Source: Muscardinus avellanarius
Lineage: Eukaryota; Chordata; Mammalia; Rodentia; Gliridae
Assembly (NCBI GenBank): GCA_963383645.1
Contig: OY726558.1
Span: 184,071,634-184,135,633 of the forward strand
Direction of reading: 5' to 3'
Length of the DNA stretch: 64,000 bases
In this document: positions 22,231-34,140 of the stretch, piece by piece
How the letters are laid out: every line of letters begins with the position of its first letter
Numbering within the stretch: the first letter of the stretch is position 1
Notes under the pieces: model-generated
Told to the model about the DNA's origin: nothing
The model's input: the letters and a program-made list of their open reading frames with translations, nothing else
Database searches by the model: none
Made by a program: the position numbers and the translations under genes

Positions 22231-23746
22231 AATTTTCAGTTAAGTCCAAGAGTTGGAAAAATATTCAGATAAAAATATAGCAATGGAGGAATATGTTTGC
22301 CCTAAAACATAAATACCAGACAGTGCAGTGAAATGATTTGAGCTGAGAGAAGTAGAGTAATGCTGCATCATTGGATGAAGGAATTACGTATAGACTTTTT
22401 TTTTTTTCAAAATGAAAATGGATATGTCAGAAAACTGAATTTGAATCTGAGGAAGTCAGCAAGGATAATAGGGATCTACATAATGGATTTAATTTAGGTG
22501 GCATCAAAATTACAATATATTATGAGAGAAAACCAATCAATAATGGGGACAAAGCACAAAACAAGTATCTCATTGAGATCATGTACAAAGAAGGTAGTCG
22601 AGCCTCTTAGGATTGCGTTATCCATTCCACACTTCTGATAGAAATGATTATCCTTTCACAAAATAAGAGTTGGCTGCAGTCTGATGTAAATAAGCTTCCA
22701 AAGAGAAGCTTATTTATCTATGTTGCTGCACAAAGGCATCCAGACGTTTATTGGGTAGGAAGGGCCGTACAACAGGAGACTACCGTTAATACATGTGGAC
22801 CCAGTGGTAAAGGAAAAGGGAAATAATTGGGGATAAATACTAAGCTGAATGAGCTGGAGAAAGGCAGCGCCATGCACTTGGCAACATGAGATACTTGAAT
22901 TTAAGATGCATCATTTAAGAAGCCAAAAAACCAATAGTTTTTGACTCACAAAATAAACACATTTGGTTGGTAGGAGTATTTAAAGTATAATCTTTTCAAG
23001 ACAAATAAGGAAACTTAAAAATACCATACTGAAGTGATTGCTAAAGACTGTGATGGAGTCCAAATGAACACATCTGTGTCACCTTGTTATGTGCAAAGTA
23101 CTAGCTCTCTATGGAAAAGTAAAAGATGACCACTCTTAAAACCCCTCATTTATAAGATAATACTCAATTTTTCCTTTTAGGTGATCTCATTCTTTCTTGA
23201 TCCTACAATATTCAGGCAAACATCCTGGGATTATTGTATAGAGATCTTGGTGGTTTCAGAAAGCTTAGTATAATCTGTAAAGACAATTTTGAACAATTTA
23301 AAATAAACTCAAAATACCAAGTGCAAGTTGAGCCTATCCATGATATTGGCAGGTTTGCATGATCCTCTTTCCTTCTAGAGTAGAATGCAGAGTCTGGCCA
23401 CATAAGAATAAAATTTATTCTCACATTAGTTCTACATAGCTCTTGACCCAAAAGCCACTTAGATAAATAGTAGATGTCTTGATCTGCTTTAGATATCAGG
23501 TGAGGAATTGATATGAGATTTAACAACTTTGATTAGGGTATTCAATAATGGGTGGTTTAGGGTGAAACCAGAGAGAGAGAGAAATAAAGTTTGAAGTTAC
23601 CAATAACTTTGTAAATATTTACCAATATTATTTATTTATAATAACTTTTCATAAAGTTACAAATGAATATGTTATAGAAGCAATTATTGAGCTCCTAGCA
23701 GTATATGAAACATCCTAAAGGTTAGCAATAAAAAATTAAAATAATT
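22231..23746. other. Unique sequence, 1.5 kb
   Basis: No repeat family or exon recognised. A perfect hairpin lies at 22687-22716. The minus 104-codon frame at 23212-23526 has no known domain. Confidence 0.45.
22687..22716. repeat. Perfect 12-bp inverted repeat, 6-nt loop
   Basis: TAAATAAGCTTC at 22687-22698 and GAAGCTTATTTA at 22705-22716 are exact reverse complements separated by CAAAGA. Confidence 0.95.
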
Positions 23747-24170
23747 ATGGAATATACACAGTGAAATTCTACTCTATCACAAAGAAAAACAAAATTATAT
23801 CATTTGCCAGAAAATGGATGAATTTAGAGAATATTACGGTAAGTGAGATAAGCCATTCACAGAAAGTGAAGAGTCATATATATTTTCTCACACTTGCAAA
23901 TTGGGGTAAAACTGGTATACAAGAGGGACTCCAGATAAATTAGCAGTGGAGCAATGGTATGGGAGGACTTGAAGAAGAAAACATTTCACTTGACATTATG
24001 TATATATACATAAGTAATAATGCCAATCTCAATATTGTGTACAGGGATGGGGAGGCAGTGGGGTGGGATCCAAGGAGAAACTCTCCAAGCTCTGTGTGCT
24101 TATATTTCCCTATCACTATGAACTTCATTACAATGTGTGATTACAATTCACCAATAAAAGTATCTTAAAA
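23747..24170 (+). mobile_element. L1 3' end (ORF2 C-terminus plus 3' UTR)
   Basis: The frame at 23761-23943 reads MKFYSITKKNKIISFARKWM..., the familiar L1 ORF2 C-terminal MEYYSAIK...ATWM pattern, followed by LENITVSEISHSQK. The 3' UTR continues to ATTCACCAATAAAAGTATC. 5'-truncated; target duplication not found. Confidence 0.88.
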
Positions 24171-24494
24171 TAAGCCTGTGGTTGTAAGTAGTTCAAGGAA
24201 CAGTCAGTGAGAGCCACTAATGTGTAAGGTAATAACTATAATGTATTATTGACTTTACCCTAAGCAGAGAGGTAGAGAACATGTTATAACAGTTCAGACA
24301 TTACATAATAGCATAAAGAGTTGTAAGTAATGCTCTAGAGAATTATTTCCCAATGCAATATAGATTGAATCTAGAATGAGTGGGTATTAGAAAAGTGAAA
24401 ATGGCATTTGAGAGTTCTGGAGATAGTGAAATAGAATTACCTAAGCAGACAAATCACTATCAAAATATTGATTTTTCATGGAAGAAAGAAATAA
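24171..24494. other. Unique sequence
   Basis: Nothing recognised. Confidence 0.4.
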
Positions 24495-24504
24495 AAAGAA
24501 AGAA

Positions 24505-24588
24505 AAAAGGAAGGAAGGAAGGAAAGAAAGAAAGAAAGAAGGAAGGAAGGAAGGAAGGAAGGAAGGAAGGAAGGAAGGAAGGAAGACA
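24505..24588 (+). repeat. GGAA/GAAA microsatellite
   Basis: Four GGAA units at 24509-24524, GAAA units, then eleven uninterrupted GGAA units at 24541-24584. The open frames across it (lysine/glycine repeats on plus, serine/phenylalanine on minus) are by-products. Confidence 0.97.
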
Positions 24589-24858
24589 GATGGTAGAAAG
24601 GGCAGTTAAAAGGCCCTCGCAAGATAATAGGTAAAAATAATCCCAGCACAAACTAAAAATTTGCAGCAAAATGAAATGGGGGAGGATAACCTTGAGAAAG
24701 CTTATAGACATTAACTGAATAAAAACTAGGGGGTCAATTAGATATTAGGAATGAAAAAATGGTAGCAGTCATGATATCTGAATTTCTAGCTTTACCCGTT
24801 GACTGGATAGTAAAGGGACAAAATACTGAGGGAGTTTGAGATAGGATTAAAATGGATG

Positions 24859-24948
24859 GAGTTGAGGTATGAAGGTCCAGTGGTACAGCCCTTGCTTAGC
24901 ATGTGTTGGGACTTGGATTTAATTCCTATCACTGAAAAACAAACAAAT
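24859..24948 (+). mobile_element. ID element, degenerate, sense
   Basis: CCAGTGGTACAGCCCTTGCT, TAGCATGTGTTGGGACTTGG, ATTTAATTCCTATCACTG and an AAACAAACAAATAAAC tail match the ID core in order. Confidence 0.75.
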
Positions 24949-25989
24949 AAACATGGGAATGACTTAATTTGCTTTTTTATATTTCACTTCACCTCACAAG
25001 CAGTTGGGTATACATATTTGGTATCTGTGGATGTTTTCAGAGCTAAAGATAGATATTTGAGATTTGTTAATTTATTCCTGGGAAATGAGGTAACTTAATT
25101 AAAGTAAAAAGTTAGAAAATAATGAAAATCTTGAAACACCAACCAGATAAAAAACCAATCATAATAAAAAACTGAGGATACTGAACATACTTTGGTCTAA
25201 GGGGACAGTTTCTTATAAAGAGAAATTCTAAAGACTCAGGAGAGACAGATGAATGAGAAAGAAAAATACAAGAAGACTTGGGAGTGGGCGGGATTAGGAA
25301 TATCATGGACAGGTTGTCATTAAAAAGACCTTACCTGAAGGAAAAACAGCACAAAAATATGCAGAATTAGTCATTTGTGGTGGTGAATTTAAGAGGGGTT
25401 GATGGTTTTCATGTCCTGAGGCTTCAACTTTCTAATATATGAGTATAAATGGTCAACTATTGTTAAGTCAGGTAGAAAAGGGATATAGAGAAAAGTAGTA
25501 GCAGATCTTATCAGACTTCGAAGGAAGTAGGAAACAGACCATGGTGCCAGACCATCATTATCAAGGGCACACTTGAGGTCAGAGGCCATGCATTTACGGG
25601 TTGGTATTTTTCTCCATTTCTTGGCTCTAGTAGGTTTTAGCTACTAAATGTAAGAGCATATATACAAAATATAAGATGGACTGTTTTGTAGAGTAAGAAT
25701 AGAAAGAGAAGGACCCAAGTCATAATGGAGTTCAGGACATAATGAATTCAGGGTTCAGTTTTCCTTTGGAGCTCTGATAAAAATAGGAAAATTGGAAGGA
25801 TTATGAGGTTGGGATTATGAATTGTCAAGCCTACACACAGGTACAGGAAGAGTGAACACATACTAAGTATTGTCTAGAGAAGGGATATTAGCTGTTTGAT
25901 AGATATATAGATTTTTGTGATGACACAAGTAATATAGTCAAGAATAAGCTGCTGAAATCAATAGAGGCAGTTGGATGTGAGAAGCAAGG
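24949..25989. other. Unclassified sequence
   Basis: No gene. The texture (plus-strand purine bias, frequent GAAG and TTGG) suggests a very old LINE relic, but no landmark is clear enough to call one. Confidence 0.35.
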
Positions 25990-26160
25990 GGAATTGGAAA
26001 GTTATGTATTCAACAAATATTGAGAAGCCTCTCTGTGTCTGGCATTTTACCAGCTATTAGAGATACAGAAATGAATGAGACTGTATGATCTCAATTACAT
26101 CAGTCTACTGGAGTGACTGATGGATACAGCTTTAGAAATACTGTGTAGGAGAGGGTGGCA
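25990..26160 (-). mobile_element. L2 3' end relic, antisense
   Basis: ATTCAACAAATATTGAGAAG, TGTCTGGCATTTTACCAGCT, AGAGATACAGAAATGAATGA are antisense L2 3'-end landmarks in the correct order. Confidence 0.65.
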
Positions 26161-26690
26161 ATTTTGAAAGTCAGTATCAAAAACTGTAATTAGTAGTCAT
26201 TAAATAGGAGTAGCTGATGTAACAAACTAAGTGACAATACGACCCAGATAAGCCAAATATATGAAATTTTAATTGTAAATAGAATTCAGTATTGCAGAAG
26301 AAAACACAAGGTGAGCATGCAGCTTGGCCCAGGAGCAGGTAGAAGGGGAAGAGAGGAGAGTGGATTTATTCTATCTAACTGTAAAATTGAGGAGTATGTA
26401 GAGGACTAAAAGAGGGGAGATGACTCCAAGTGATTGGTTCCTAAGATAAATAAAGAAGGTTACAGAAAAAATAAATGGTCAGTATAGTCTAGAAATTCAG
26501 AGATCTAACAAGGAGAGACAGAATTTTAGGTTTAGCAGTTAGAAAAGCACTGATGATCTTGGCAGATGCTCTTTCCAGGGCTGAGGATGCCATTTAGAGT
26601 CCTCTGGGTGGAAAATACAAGACTTCTAGAATTGTGTGCTATCAGTTGTCAGTACTCCCAGGCTGTTTAATAACAACAGGCAATAGGCTT
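26161..26690. other. Unclassified sequence
   Basis: May continue the antisense LINE upstream part, but no decisive motif is seen. Confidence 0.35.
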
Positions 26691-26705
26691 TATCATTGAT
26701 CTTTT

Positions 26706-26909
26706 TTTTTTTTTTTTTTTTTTTTTGGTGGTACTGGGGTTCCTGGAAGCCCTTCTATCTCCGGGCTACACTCCCAGACCTATTTTTATATTTTTATTTG
26801 GAAACAGGGTCTCCTAAGCCAGCGTGCGCAGCTGGCTTCGAACCTGCGCGATCCTCCTGTCTCTGCCTCCCAAGCGCGGGGATTACAAGCGTGCACCACC
26901 ACGCCCGGC
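26706..26909 (-). mobile_element. B1-dID SINE, youngest subfamily, near-intact
   Basis: Long T-tract, youngest-type ID half (GGTTCCTGGAAGCCCTTCTA), B1 half with many CpGs (TTCGAACCTGCGCGATCC, CAAGCGCGGGG, CACGCCCGGC). Target duplication TATCATTGATCTTTT is perfect at 26691-26705 and 26910-26924. It is the cleanest young copy in the window. Confidence 0.97.
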
Positions 26910-26924
26910 TATCATTGATCTTTT

Positions 26925-28043
26925 AGATGAGGAGAATGTGTACATTTACTAGAGAAACATATAGCAAAAAAAAAAAACCCTCTAGAATACATTAGGGACA
27001 GAGAATTTTTTGTAGGCCTATATTATTCATGGGAATAAAGATGACTTAAAAATTAGTTTAATCATTAGAAAATAAAAACAAATCTTTTAATGGTTAAAGC
27101 CAAATCTAATACTTGACAACCTTTAAGGAATTATTTGAGATTTATATGTCATTGAGGTTTGTATAGGGTTTATAAAATCATTGTCCTGCATTGAGTAAAA
27201 TCATATGCTTTAATAATTTATTCAAAGGTGAAAAAGTAATTCTCCATATTCCCTTCACATTTCAAAGGTGATGTGACATGCAAAGATCTTTTAAGTTTAA
27301 CAAATGACCTCTGATATTAAAAAGGATAATTTTCTGGGCTTTGGTAAGTGTACATGCGTTTAAGAGTGCTGTTGCTTTATCAACATAATTAGTCATTTAA
27401 CCATGTATCCAAGTCGAACCTATGGATTTCCATGTGTGAATAACTATGATTTATCTAAGAGAACTGCAGTTTGAATTCTTTCCTACTAACTTGTTGATAA
27501 TAATTCTTTTCTATCAATTTTCTAATTATTTATGGATGAATTTTATTTTGAGTAAATTGAAATCTATTTTCATGTTGTAGCAAATATTGAACAGCAATTA
27601 AAAGGGGTTATTGCAGAAAATACAGGTTTACTTATTGGTGTCTAAAGGGAAACATTGGTGATGGTAGGCAAACAATATTTTTCCTATTCTAATGGAACTA
27701 AGGATAAATAGGAAAATTTTAAATATTTTGAGACTGAAAATGGTGAACACATAATAACTGATTCTCTACCAGTATTACTTTTCATTGGTTTTTTTTTTCT
27801 ATTTCAAGGGAAGAAAGTAAATACATGTGTATTTCCTCTGAATTTCTGCTAATGGATATTGGAAAGTTATAATAAAGGAAACTAATGACTAATTTTAGGA
27901 TTATCTCCCAATACAATGTACTCATAAAATAAAACTTTGTTTTAAAAATTAGCCAGATGTATTTGTTTTTAAAAGTTGGCTGGGTGTGAGGTACATAAAT
28001 TGCTTTTTTTTTTTGCCATCTTGGAGGTTGTGGAGGCCTCTGG
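26925..28043. other. Unique AT-rich sequence
   Basis: No repeat or exon recognised. Confidence 0.4.
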
Positions 28044-28056
28044 GAACAGGACTTCT

Positions 28057-28162
28057 TTTTTTAATTTTTAAAAATTAATTAATTATTTATTTATTTAAAT
28101 GTAGAACATATTGAAAATGGCATACATTCAGACTGTGCTTGGTGCCTCTCCCCCTGCCCCTG
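28057..28162 (-). mobile_element. Short unclassified insertion with target duplication
   Basis: About 106 bp, starting with a T-rich/TTTA-rich tract and ending CCCCCTGCCCCTG, flanked by GAACAGGACTTCT (28045-28057) and GAACAGGATTTCT (28163-28175). The layout fits a short antisense retro-insertion, but the body matches no family I recognise. Confidence 0.5.
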
Positions 28163-28175
28163 AACAGGATTTCTA

Positions 28176-29210
28176 AAAGACAGATATATCTGGAAAGTTG
28201 CGGTACAAGGCAGTTTTACTGACTATAAACAGAGTCTCTGGAACCCAAAGGTCACACACAGCTCTTCTTAAAATTAAAGGTATTTATGTACAAAAGGAAA
28301 CTGAATTCTACTTGAGCAAGAGATGTGCTATGGGTACAAAGCAAAACACAGAAAAATGACTCATGGCAGCCAACTGAAAAAATTAAACAAAAAAACCAAT
28401 AAAAACCCAGACTAATCTGAAGAAAGGTAGCTTAGGCTATTGGAAGCAGTGGCCTGATTAATGCCAAATTCCAAAGCCACCTTCCTGCTAAGGTCATCAT
28501 TAGACACAGCATCCCTGTAATTCTGTACCCTCCAAGGGCTTGAATGAATAAACTGGTAAAGAGCAAGTAAATAAAAGTGATTGTGCTCCTGTTAAAAACA
28601 TAAATATAATGCTAATAAAATTCAAAATAGCATCATACAAAATAGCAAAATATAAATTCTTAAAATGTTTGAGAAATGTTTAGTAAATCCTGTAGTGTTA
28701 TGTGTGAAAATATTATCTCTAATTTAAAACTTATTATATGCTCATTCAGGAAGAATCTAATGGTGTCTTGATGGGCAGAGAGTTATCCAGAACGTAATTA
28801 GTAAAGTAAGCCTAAGGAAGATTACTATACCATTTTTTAAAAATTTTATCGTTTCATCTTGGTATTAAAAGTGATAATTCAAAATGCCTTTAGAAATTCT
28901 TTTAAAATTGCTGAATCAGCATATAGAATTGATCCATATTAAAACTCCATTTATCCTGGTTGCAGACCTTTGGCACATTGCCATAAATGGTATCACAGAG
29001 AGTAATTCTTTAGTTATCCAGACAACATAATATTATATCCCCACAAAATAAGCTAATGCTATTGCATATTGCAAAAATGCCTACTCTGAGGCCTATAACT
29101 GTAAGACTTAAGAGTTACAGAGTTATACAGATCGAATTTTGTGTAACTTACTACACTCACATATTCTTAGATAGTTCTAATTATCTTTCATGTAAAGCAC
29201 AGGCTCTGTA
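28176..29210. other. Unique sequence with one regulatory-looking stretch
   Basis: No repeats recognised. 28430-28560 (GCAGTGGCCTGATTAATGCC, AAAGCCACCTTCCTGCTAAG, CATCATTAGACACAGCATCC) has the texture of conserved non-coding DNA. Confidence 0.35.
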
Positions 29211-29832
29211 CTTTTTAAAAATGTATTGGTGTATTGTAATCATACATCATTTTGAGGTACAGAATGGTAAATGCATACGTGCACACATCACACATCTAGC
29301 CCTTCCTCAATCCCCATCCCCCTCCTTCTTTCTCAAGTTCAGCTAGTGACTGACTTTGATAAGTTTGTGAGCATCTCATGGGCATCTGGGTGCTCCCGTC
29401 TGTCTTCCTCCCTCCTATCTCCCTCAGGTCACCTTCTTTACTCATCTAAGGTTTCTCCTTCTTTGTCAAGAGTTCTTCCTATGACCCATTTTCTCTCTAG
29501 ATTCTTTATATTAAGAAGAATATCCAGCTTTTCACTTTTTGTGACTGGCTAATCTCACTTAGCATAATATTCTCCAGTTTTATCTATTTCCCTGCAAATG
29601 CATAATTTTGTTCTTTGTGACTGAGTAAATTCCATTGTGTGTATACTCCATAGTTTTGTAATCCACTCATCTGTTGATGGGCATCTTGACTGATTCCATA
29701 GTTTGGCAATTGTGAATTGTAAAGCGATAAACATAGATACGCATGCATTAGTCTGGTAGTTTGGTTTCCTTTTTTTTTTTTTTTTTTGCATACATACCCA
29801 GAAGTGGTATTGCTGGGTATTAAGTTATGCTT
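29211..29832 (-). mobile_element. L1 3' end, antisense, ~620 bp
   Basis: 3' UTR (AATCATACATCATTTTGAGG) followed by ORF2 C-terminus: the minus frame 29555-29791 includes WNQSRCPSTDEWITKLWSIH, TMEFTQSQRTKLCI, the characteristic L1 ORF2 end. Frame otherwise degraded; 5'-truncated. Confidence 0.9.
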
Positions 29833-31897
29833 TCAAATACTTATGATTTATTCAGGATCTAGAATAGAACGTTTATTTAATATGTTAAATTAACAAAGCT
29901 TAAAAGCAATGTATATGTGTGTATATCAGTATATTTTAAATATCTCATGTGTATGCACATACATACATAAACAGCTGGAAGAATTGACAAAATATTTTAT
30001 AGCTACAAATAAAGTGTAAAAATAAACAAAAACAGGTGGCTAGAGACCTTGAACAAGAGAAATTGGGTGGACATGTGCATGTTCACTGGGTTCCTGTCTC
30101 CACTCCAACAAAACACCTGGAACTCGAGTATTTTGGTTGACAGTTTTCTTCAGAAATGCTTATGAAGCAAAGAAAATTTCTGCTTGGCAACGATAGGCTA
30201 GTTGGTGTCATAATAGAGGAAAGTACATATAACACTGAACATGGGAGAACAAATGCAAGGCCAATGTGCAGATCATACATGCAACAAAATAGCGTTGTAT
30301 TCTAGACATTGATGCCAGGGCTGAGTGCAGAAGACAGTCTGTGTCTTCAGAACTGATCTGAAGCTGCCAGAAGATATATCCACCTCTCTTTCTAAGTCTC
30401 GGTCTTTTAGTTACTTTGAGTTTTTTCATCTTCAATATGTGTTAATGATAAGTTAGTGATGAAAAACAAAATCAGATGAGGATGCCAATTTGAGTCAGTT
30501 CCTGGCACAAGGGGAGTTCTCTATAAAGAGTTTCCATCATCTTTATTATGGAAAACAATTACTCATGGACATATATTCTTCATACTTCAAGTTTAAAGAC
30601 AACAGTAATAATTAACTAATTATAATTTTTAATAGGAATGTGTACCTATGATAGCGTATCCCAAGTTAGAATCCTTCTTTATGACCCAAGTCAAGTCCAT
30701 TCATTCCTACGTCCTATCTAAAAAGAAAAATCACTGTTGCTTCAGTGGAAAGCAGGATGCGAACTTACTTTCTGCCATTCTACTTCTGAATAATAAAGTT
30801 CTAGAAGCCTGATACAGTTCTCCATGTTCAGTAATGCAGTACAAGTGGGTTATCTAGCTTGATCTTTAGTAAAATGAGATGAACCATCTGGTCTAGGTTT
30901 ATCCTGGGTAATTGTGAAGATTTCTAGTTCTTTGTGGATACTTCATCTATTTCTTCCATGCCGTTATATTTAGATAAAACATGTATTAGCTCAATAATTC
31001 AACAGAGAAATAACCATCAAAATAATTTTAGTGCTATGTAGGGCAGAAAAAGATTAATATGACACCCAAGATTTATCTTAATACGATCTATCTTAATAAG
31101 GAATTGTAGCCTAAGTAATGTGTTCTTCCCTTGCCAAAATTGGCACTACACATTAGAAAATATATAGTCAGTCATAAAAGATTCTACTCCAATCCTGTTT
31201 TTAGACTAGTTAAAAAGTGTCACTAGAGACAAAATTGAGTTTTACACCACTTTATATTCACCATAAAATTAGTAACACATTGGAATTGCTATGAAATTGG
31301 CAAAATTGTTAGGTATGAGGAAATGAACATACATAAGCCTCAAGGGCAATCAACTTCTGAAAATTGAAGAGTAGTCTAAGTGTTAAAATCATGTATTTCT
31401 TAAAAGTGTTTTTGCTATTTTAGTAAATTAAATTAAGAATAAACAAAAAATACCTTTGCTGCTACATCATGTACTTTAAAGAGTAGGGTTAATAAAAATA
31501 TGACTGGGGGCAACCCAGCAAAATTTATGCCACTTTTTAACCAGAGGCTGACAAACATGATACAATCTTAATTAAAAAGTAAAAATACGGTTAAAAATGG
31601 TAAATCTCTATTTGAGAGATAAACAGTACAATTAGCAGAGAAATTTATCTTTCCAAAAATTCTGATAAAAGTAACTTGAAGGAGGGAGGTGTAAAGAAAA
31701 GTTCAGTCTGCTCTATTATGAAAACAAAGACAAAACTGTACACATGAAAGACATTGTGAACTTTCACATATTAGTATAAATCTGGAAATAGCAATGGTTG
31801 TGTTTTAACAAGTCTTAATTATAAAAAAATTTATAAAAGTTTTTTAAATTATAAAAAACTTAATTATAAAAGACTTATTGGAAAGTAACTTTATAAA
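29833..31897. other. Unique sequence, 2.1 kb without recognised repeats
   Basis: No SINE or L1. 30030-30450 is of moderate GC and opens on the minus strand (30083-30280; 30208-30435) without a recognisable domain. No exon-like context found. Confidence 0.45.
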
Positions 31898-31907
31898 CAA
31901 AAACTCA

Positions 31908-32040
31908 GCCAGGCGTGGTGGCGCACGCTTGTAATCCCCGCACTTGGGAAGCAGAGACAGGAGGATCGCCCAGAGGTAGAAGGGCTTTCAGGAACCTCAG
32001 TACCACCAAAAAAATGAAAAAATAAAAAAATAAAAAAAAC
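31908..32040 (+). mobile_element. B1-dID SINE, young, with internal deletion
   Basis: Starts GCCAGGCGTGGTGGCGCACG, then jumps from the B1 half (GGAGGATCGCC near 31970) straight into the end of the ID half (CAGAGGTAGAAGGGCTTTCA), losing roughly 90 bp. The tail is A-rich with GAAAAAATAAAAAAAT units. The A-rich flanks make the target duplication unclear. Confidence 0.9.
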
Positions 32041-32144
32041 AAAAGCTCAAAAAACAACAATACTAAAGTTATTAGAAAAAAATTAAAAATGTATTAAATA
32101 AAACTGGCAATATAAGTTAAATTTGAAAAATTGGTGTGAACAAA

Positions 32145-32265
32145 AACTAGCATTTGTTATATACCCCTAACTCATTCTTTGTATTAACTCAAAATTAATT
32201 TTTAAGGTAATCTATGAGGAAAGTACAATCTCTCTCAGTTTTATAGATAAAAAAAAAAACTATAC
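32145..32265 (-). mobile_element. MIR relic, antisense, partial
   Basis: ACTAGCATTTGTTATATACC, TTTGTATTAACTCAAAATTA, TTTTAAGGTAATCTATGAGG, CAGTTTTATAGATAAAAA follow the antisense MIR core. Confidence 0.5.
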
Positions 32266-32272
32266 TTAAATT

Positions 32273-32473
32273 GAGTATGATGACACAAGCCTGTAATCCT
32301 AGTATTTGGGAGGCTGAAATAGGAGGATTGTAGGTACAACCACAGCCTGAGAAACCTGGAGGGACCCTGTTTCAAAATAAAAACATAAGAAAGTTTCAGG
32401 ATGTAACTTAGAGGTAGAATTCCTCCAGGTTTAATCCCTAGTACATTCCCCACACCCCTAAAAAGAAAAAAGC
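32273..32473 (+). mobile_element. B1-dID SINE, old, sense
   Basis: GAGTATGATGACACAAGCCT start, ID half AGGATGTAACTTAGAGGTAG. Imperfect target duplication CTATACTTAAATT before, CTACACTTGAAA after. Confidence 0.85.
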
Positions 32474-33302
32474 ACTACACTTGAAAATGCAATTAATTCC
32501 CAACTACTGGAATTAATTTAAAAGAGTTGTGTACAAATAAAGAAAACACTAGAATTATTTCAAACCAAGGAAAACTGGTTTTAGAATCCATATGCTTCAA
32601 ACCCTGGGCCACCCTGCTATGCAATATCATAGCTACTCACAGTGCCAATTATAATACTAACGTAACCCTTTGGTTGCATTCCGTCCTGAATTCATATAAT
32701 TATAATTACTTTTCATCATTGATTCCTTGCTTCCTAGAATAATACGTGATGGAAAGCACACCTCATAAAATATAAAATGATCTTCAAATACAATGCAAGG
32801 ATTTATCCTTATAATTTGGGCTTAAATTGTGCATAGCATTAAAAGCATGTTTCAAATCAATGCATGCATAAATAACATGACTTCTAGTGGGAAATCATCT
32901 AAAGTGTTGTTTCCTATTAAAATCTGAGATATATATTTTATAATCTATACTATGTATTATATATATATATATATATAATTTCAGAACAGCATGTATGAAA
33001 CTTCTAGATTGCAATGTGAACATAAACATCAAAAGTAGGTTGAGATGAAAAAGCAGTGGAAGATCTAGATTAGACAAATATGTCTGGTACCTAGAATAAC
33101 TTGAGCCCTGTATGGACTAGATTGCAAATAAATTACATAGGGAGAAAGTGAAATACAGACTAGTTCAATTTTTTTATAATTTCTTATGATAACAGAAGTT
33201 CCTAACTAAAGACATCAACGTGTTTTGAAGGTCCTAAAATATTTTGACAAGAATTATAAAATTCAGTGTTACTAAGACTGTCCTTTCTCCCTAATTTCTT
33301 TT
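32474..33302. other. Unique AT-rich sequence
   Basis: Contains an (AT)n tract at 32957-32977 and no recognised repeat or exon. Confidence 0.4.
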
Positions 33303-34140
33303 TTTTAATCAATTTTTATTGGTGCACTGTAGTCATACAGTTTTTTGGTGGTACTGGGGATCCTGGAAGCCCTTCTACCTCCGGGCAACGCTCCCAAACC
33401 TATTTTACACTCTTTTTTTTTTTTTTTGGAAACAGGGTCTCTTAAGCCAGAGCAGCTGGCTTTGAACCTGCATGATTCTGCCTCCCAAGCATGGGGATTA
33501 CAAGCGTGCTCCACCACACCCTGCGCTATAGTCATACATCTTAATGGGATAAAAAACTTGTGAAGATATACATGCACATATCACCCACTCGGCCCTTACC
33601 CAATCCTTAACCCCTTCCCTCTCCCTCCTTCTTACCCATGCTTGGCTTCCTGATTGACTTGGATATGTTTAAGTACATCATCGGCTTTAAAGAGTTTCCC
33701 TCTTCCCCCTCCCATTCCCTCAGACTGGTCACCTTAGGAAAAGCATCTGAGTTCTTAGTTTTTGTGACATTTCACTGTAAATGCCATAATTTTGTTCTCC
33801 TTTAGGGCTGGGAAAAATTCCATTGTGTACACATCTCATAGTTTTGAAATCCACTCATTCGTAGAAGAACATCTTAGCTGGTTCCAGTTTGTCAGTGGTG
33901 AACTGTGCAGCTATGACCATGGTTGCTCATGCATTAGTTTGGTATTTTGGTTTTTATTCTTTTTGGTAGATACCCAGAGGTGGTATTGCTAGATCATATG
34001 GTAAGTTCATTTTCCTTCTTCTGAGGATCTTCCATACTGTTCCCCAAAGTGGTTGCACCAACGTGCAACCCTATAAAAATGTATTCGAGCTTCTAGTTCT
34101 TCACATCCGATCAATTAGTTTCTTTCTTCTTTGGAAGTCC
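33303..34140 (-). mobile_element. L1 3' UTR and ORF2 C-terminal end, antisense
   Basis: 3' UTR from 33315 (TTATTGGTGCACTGTAGTCA), interrupted by a SINE, then TTGGCTTCCTGATTGACTTG, then ORF2 3' end: CCATTGTGTACACATCTCAT (33820), CCCAGAGGTGGTATTGCTAG (33972), CCATACTGTTCCCCAAAGTG (34032). The ORF2 part stops near 34110-34140, and different, GC-rich DNA follows. See the adjoining 5'UTR-like entry. Confidence 0.9.
33339..33526 (-). mobile_element. B1-dID SINE, youngest subfamily, inside L1 3' UTR
   Basis: GGTGGTACTGGGGATCCTGG ID half; B1 half shortened around GATTCTGCCTCCC. Target duplication TAGTCATAC at 33330-33338 and 33529-33537. Confidence 0.92.

Noticed and set aside
24380..24711. Lys/Gly-rich (plus) and Ser/Phe-rich (minus) repeat proteins
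   Set aside because: Both are translations of the GGAA/GAAA microsatellite.
28010..28030. GCCATCTTGG as another L1 5'UTR YY1 site
   Set aside because: An isolated motif with no tandem units or L1 sequence next to it.
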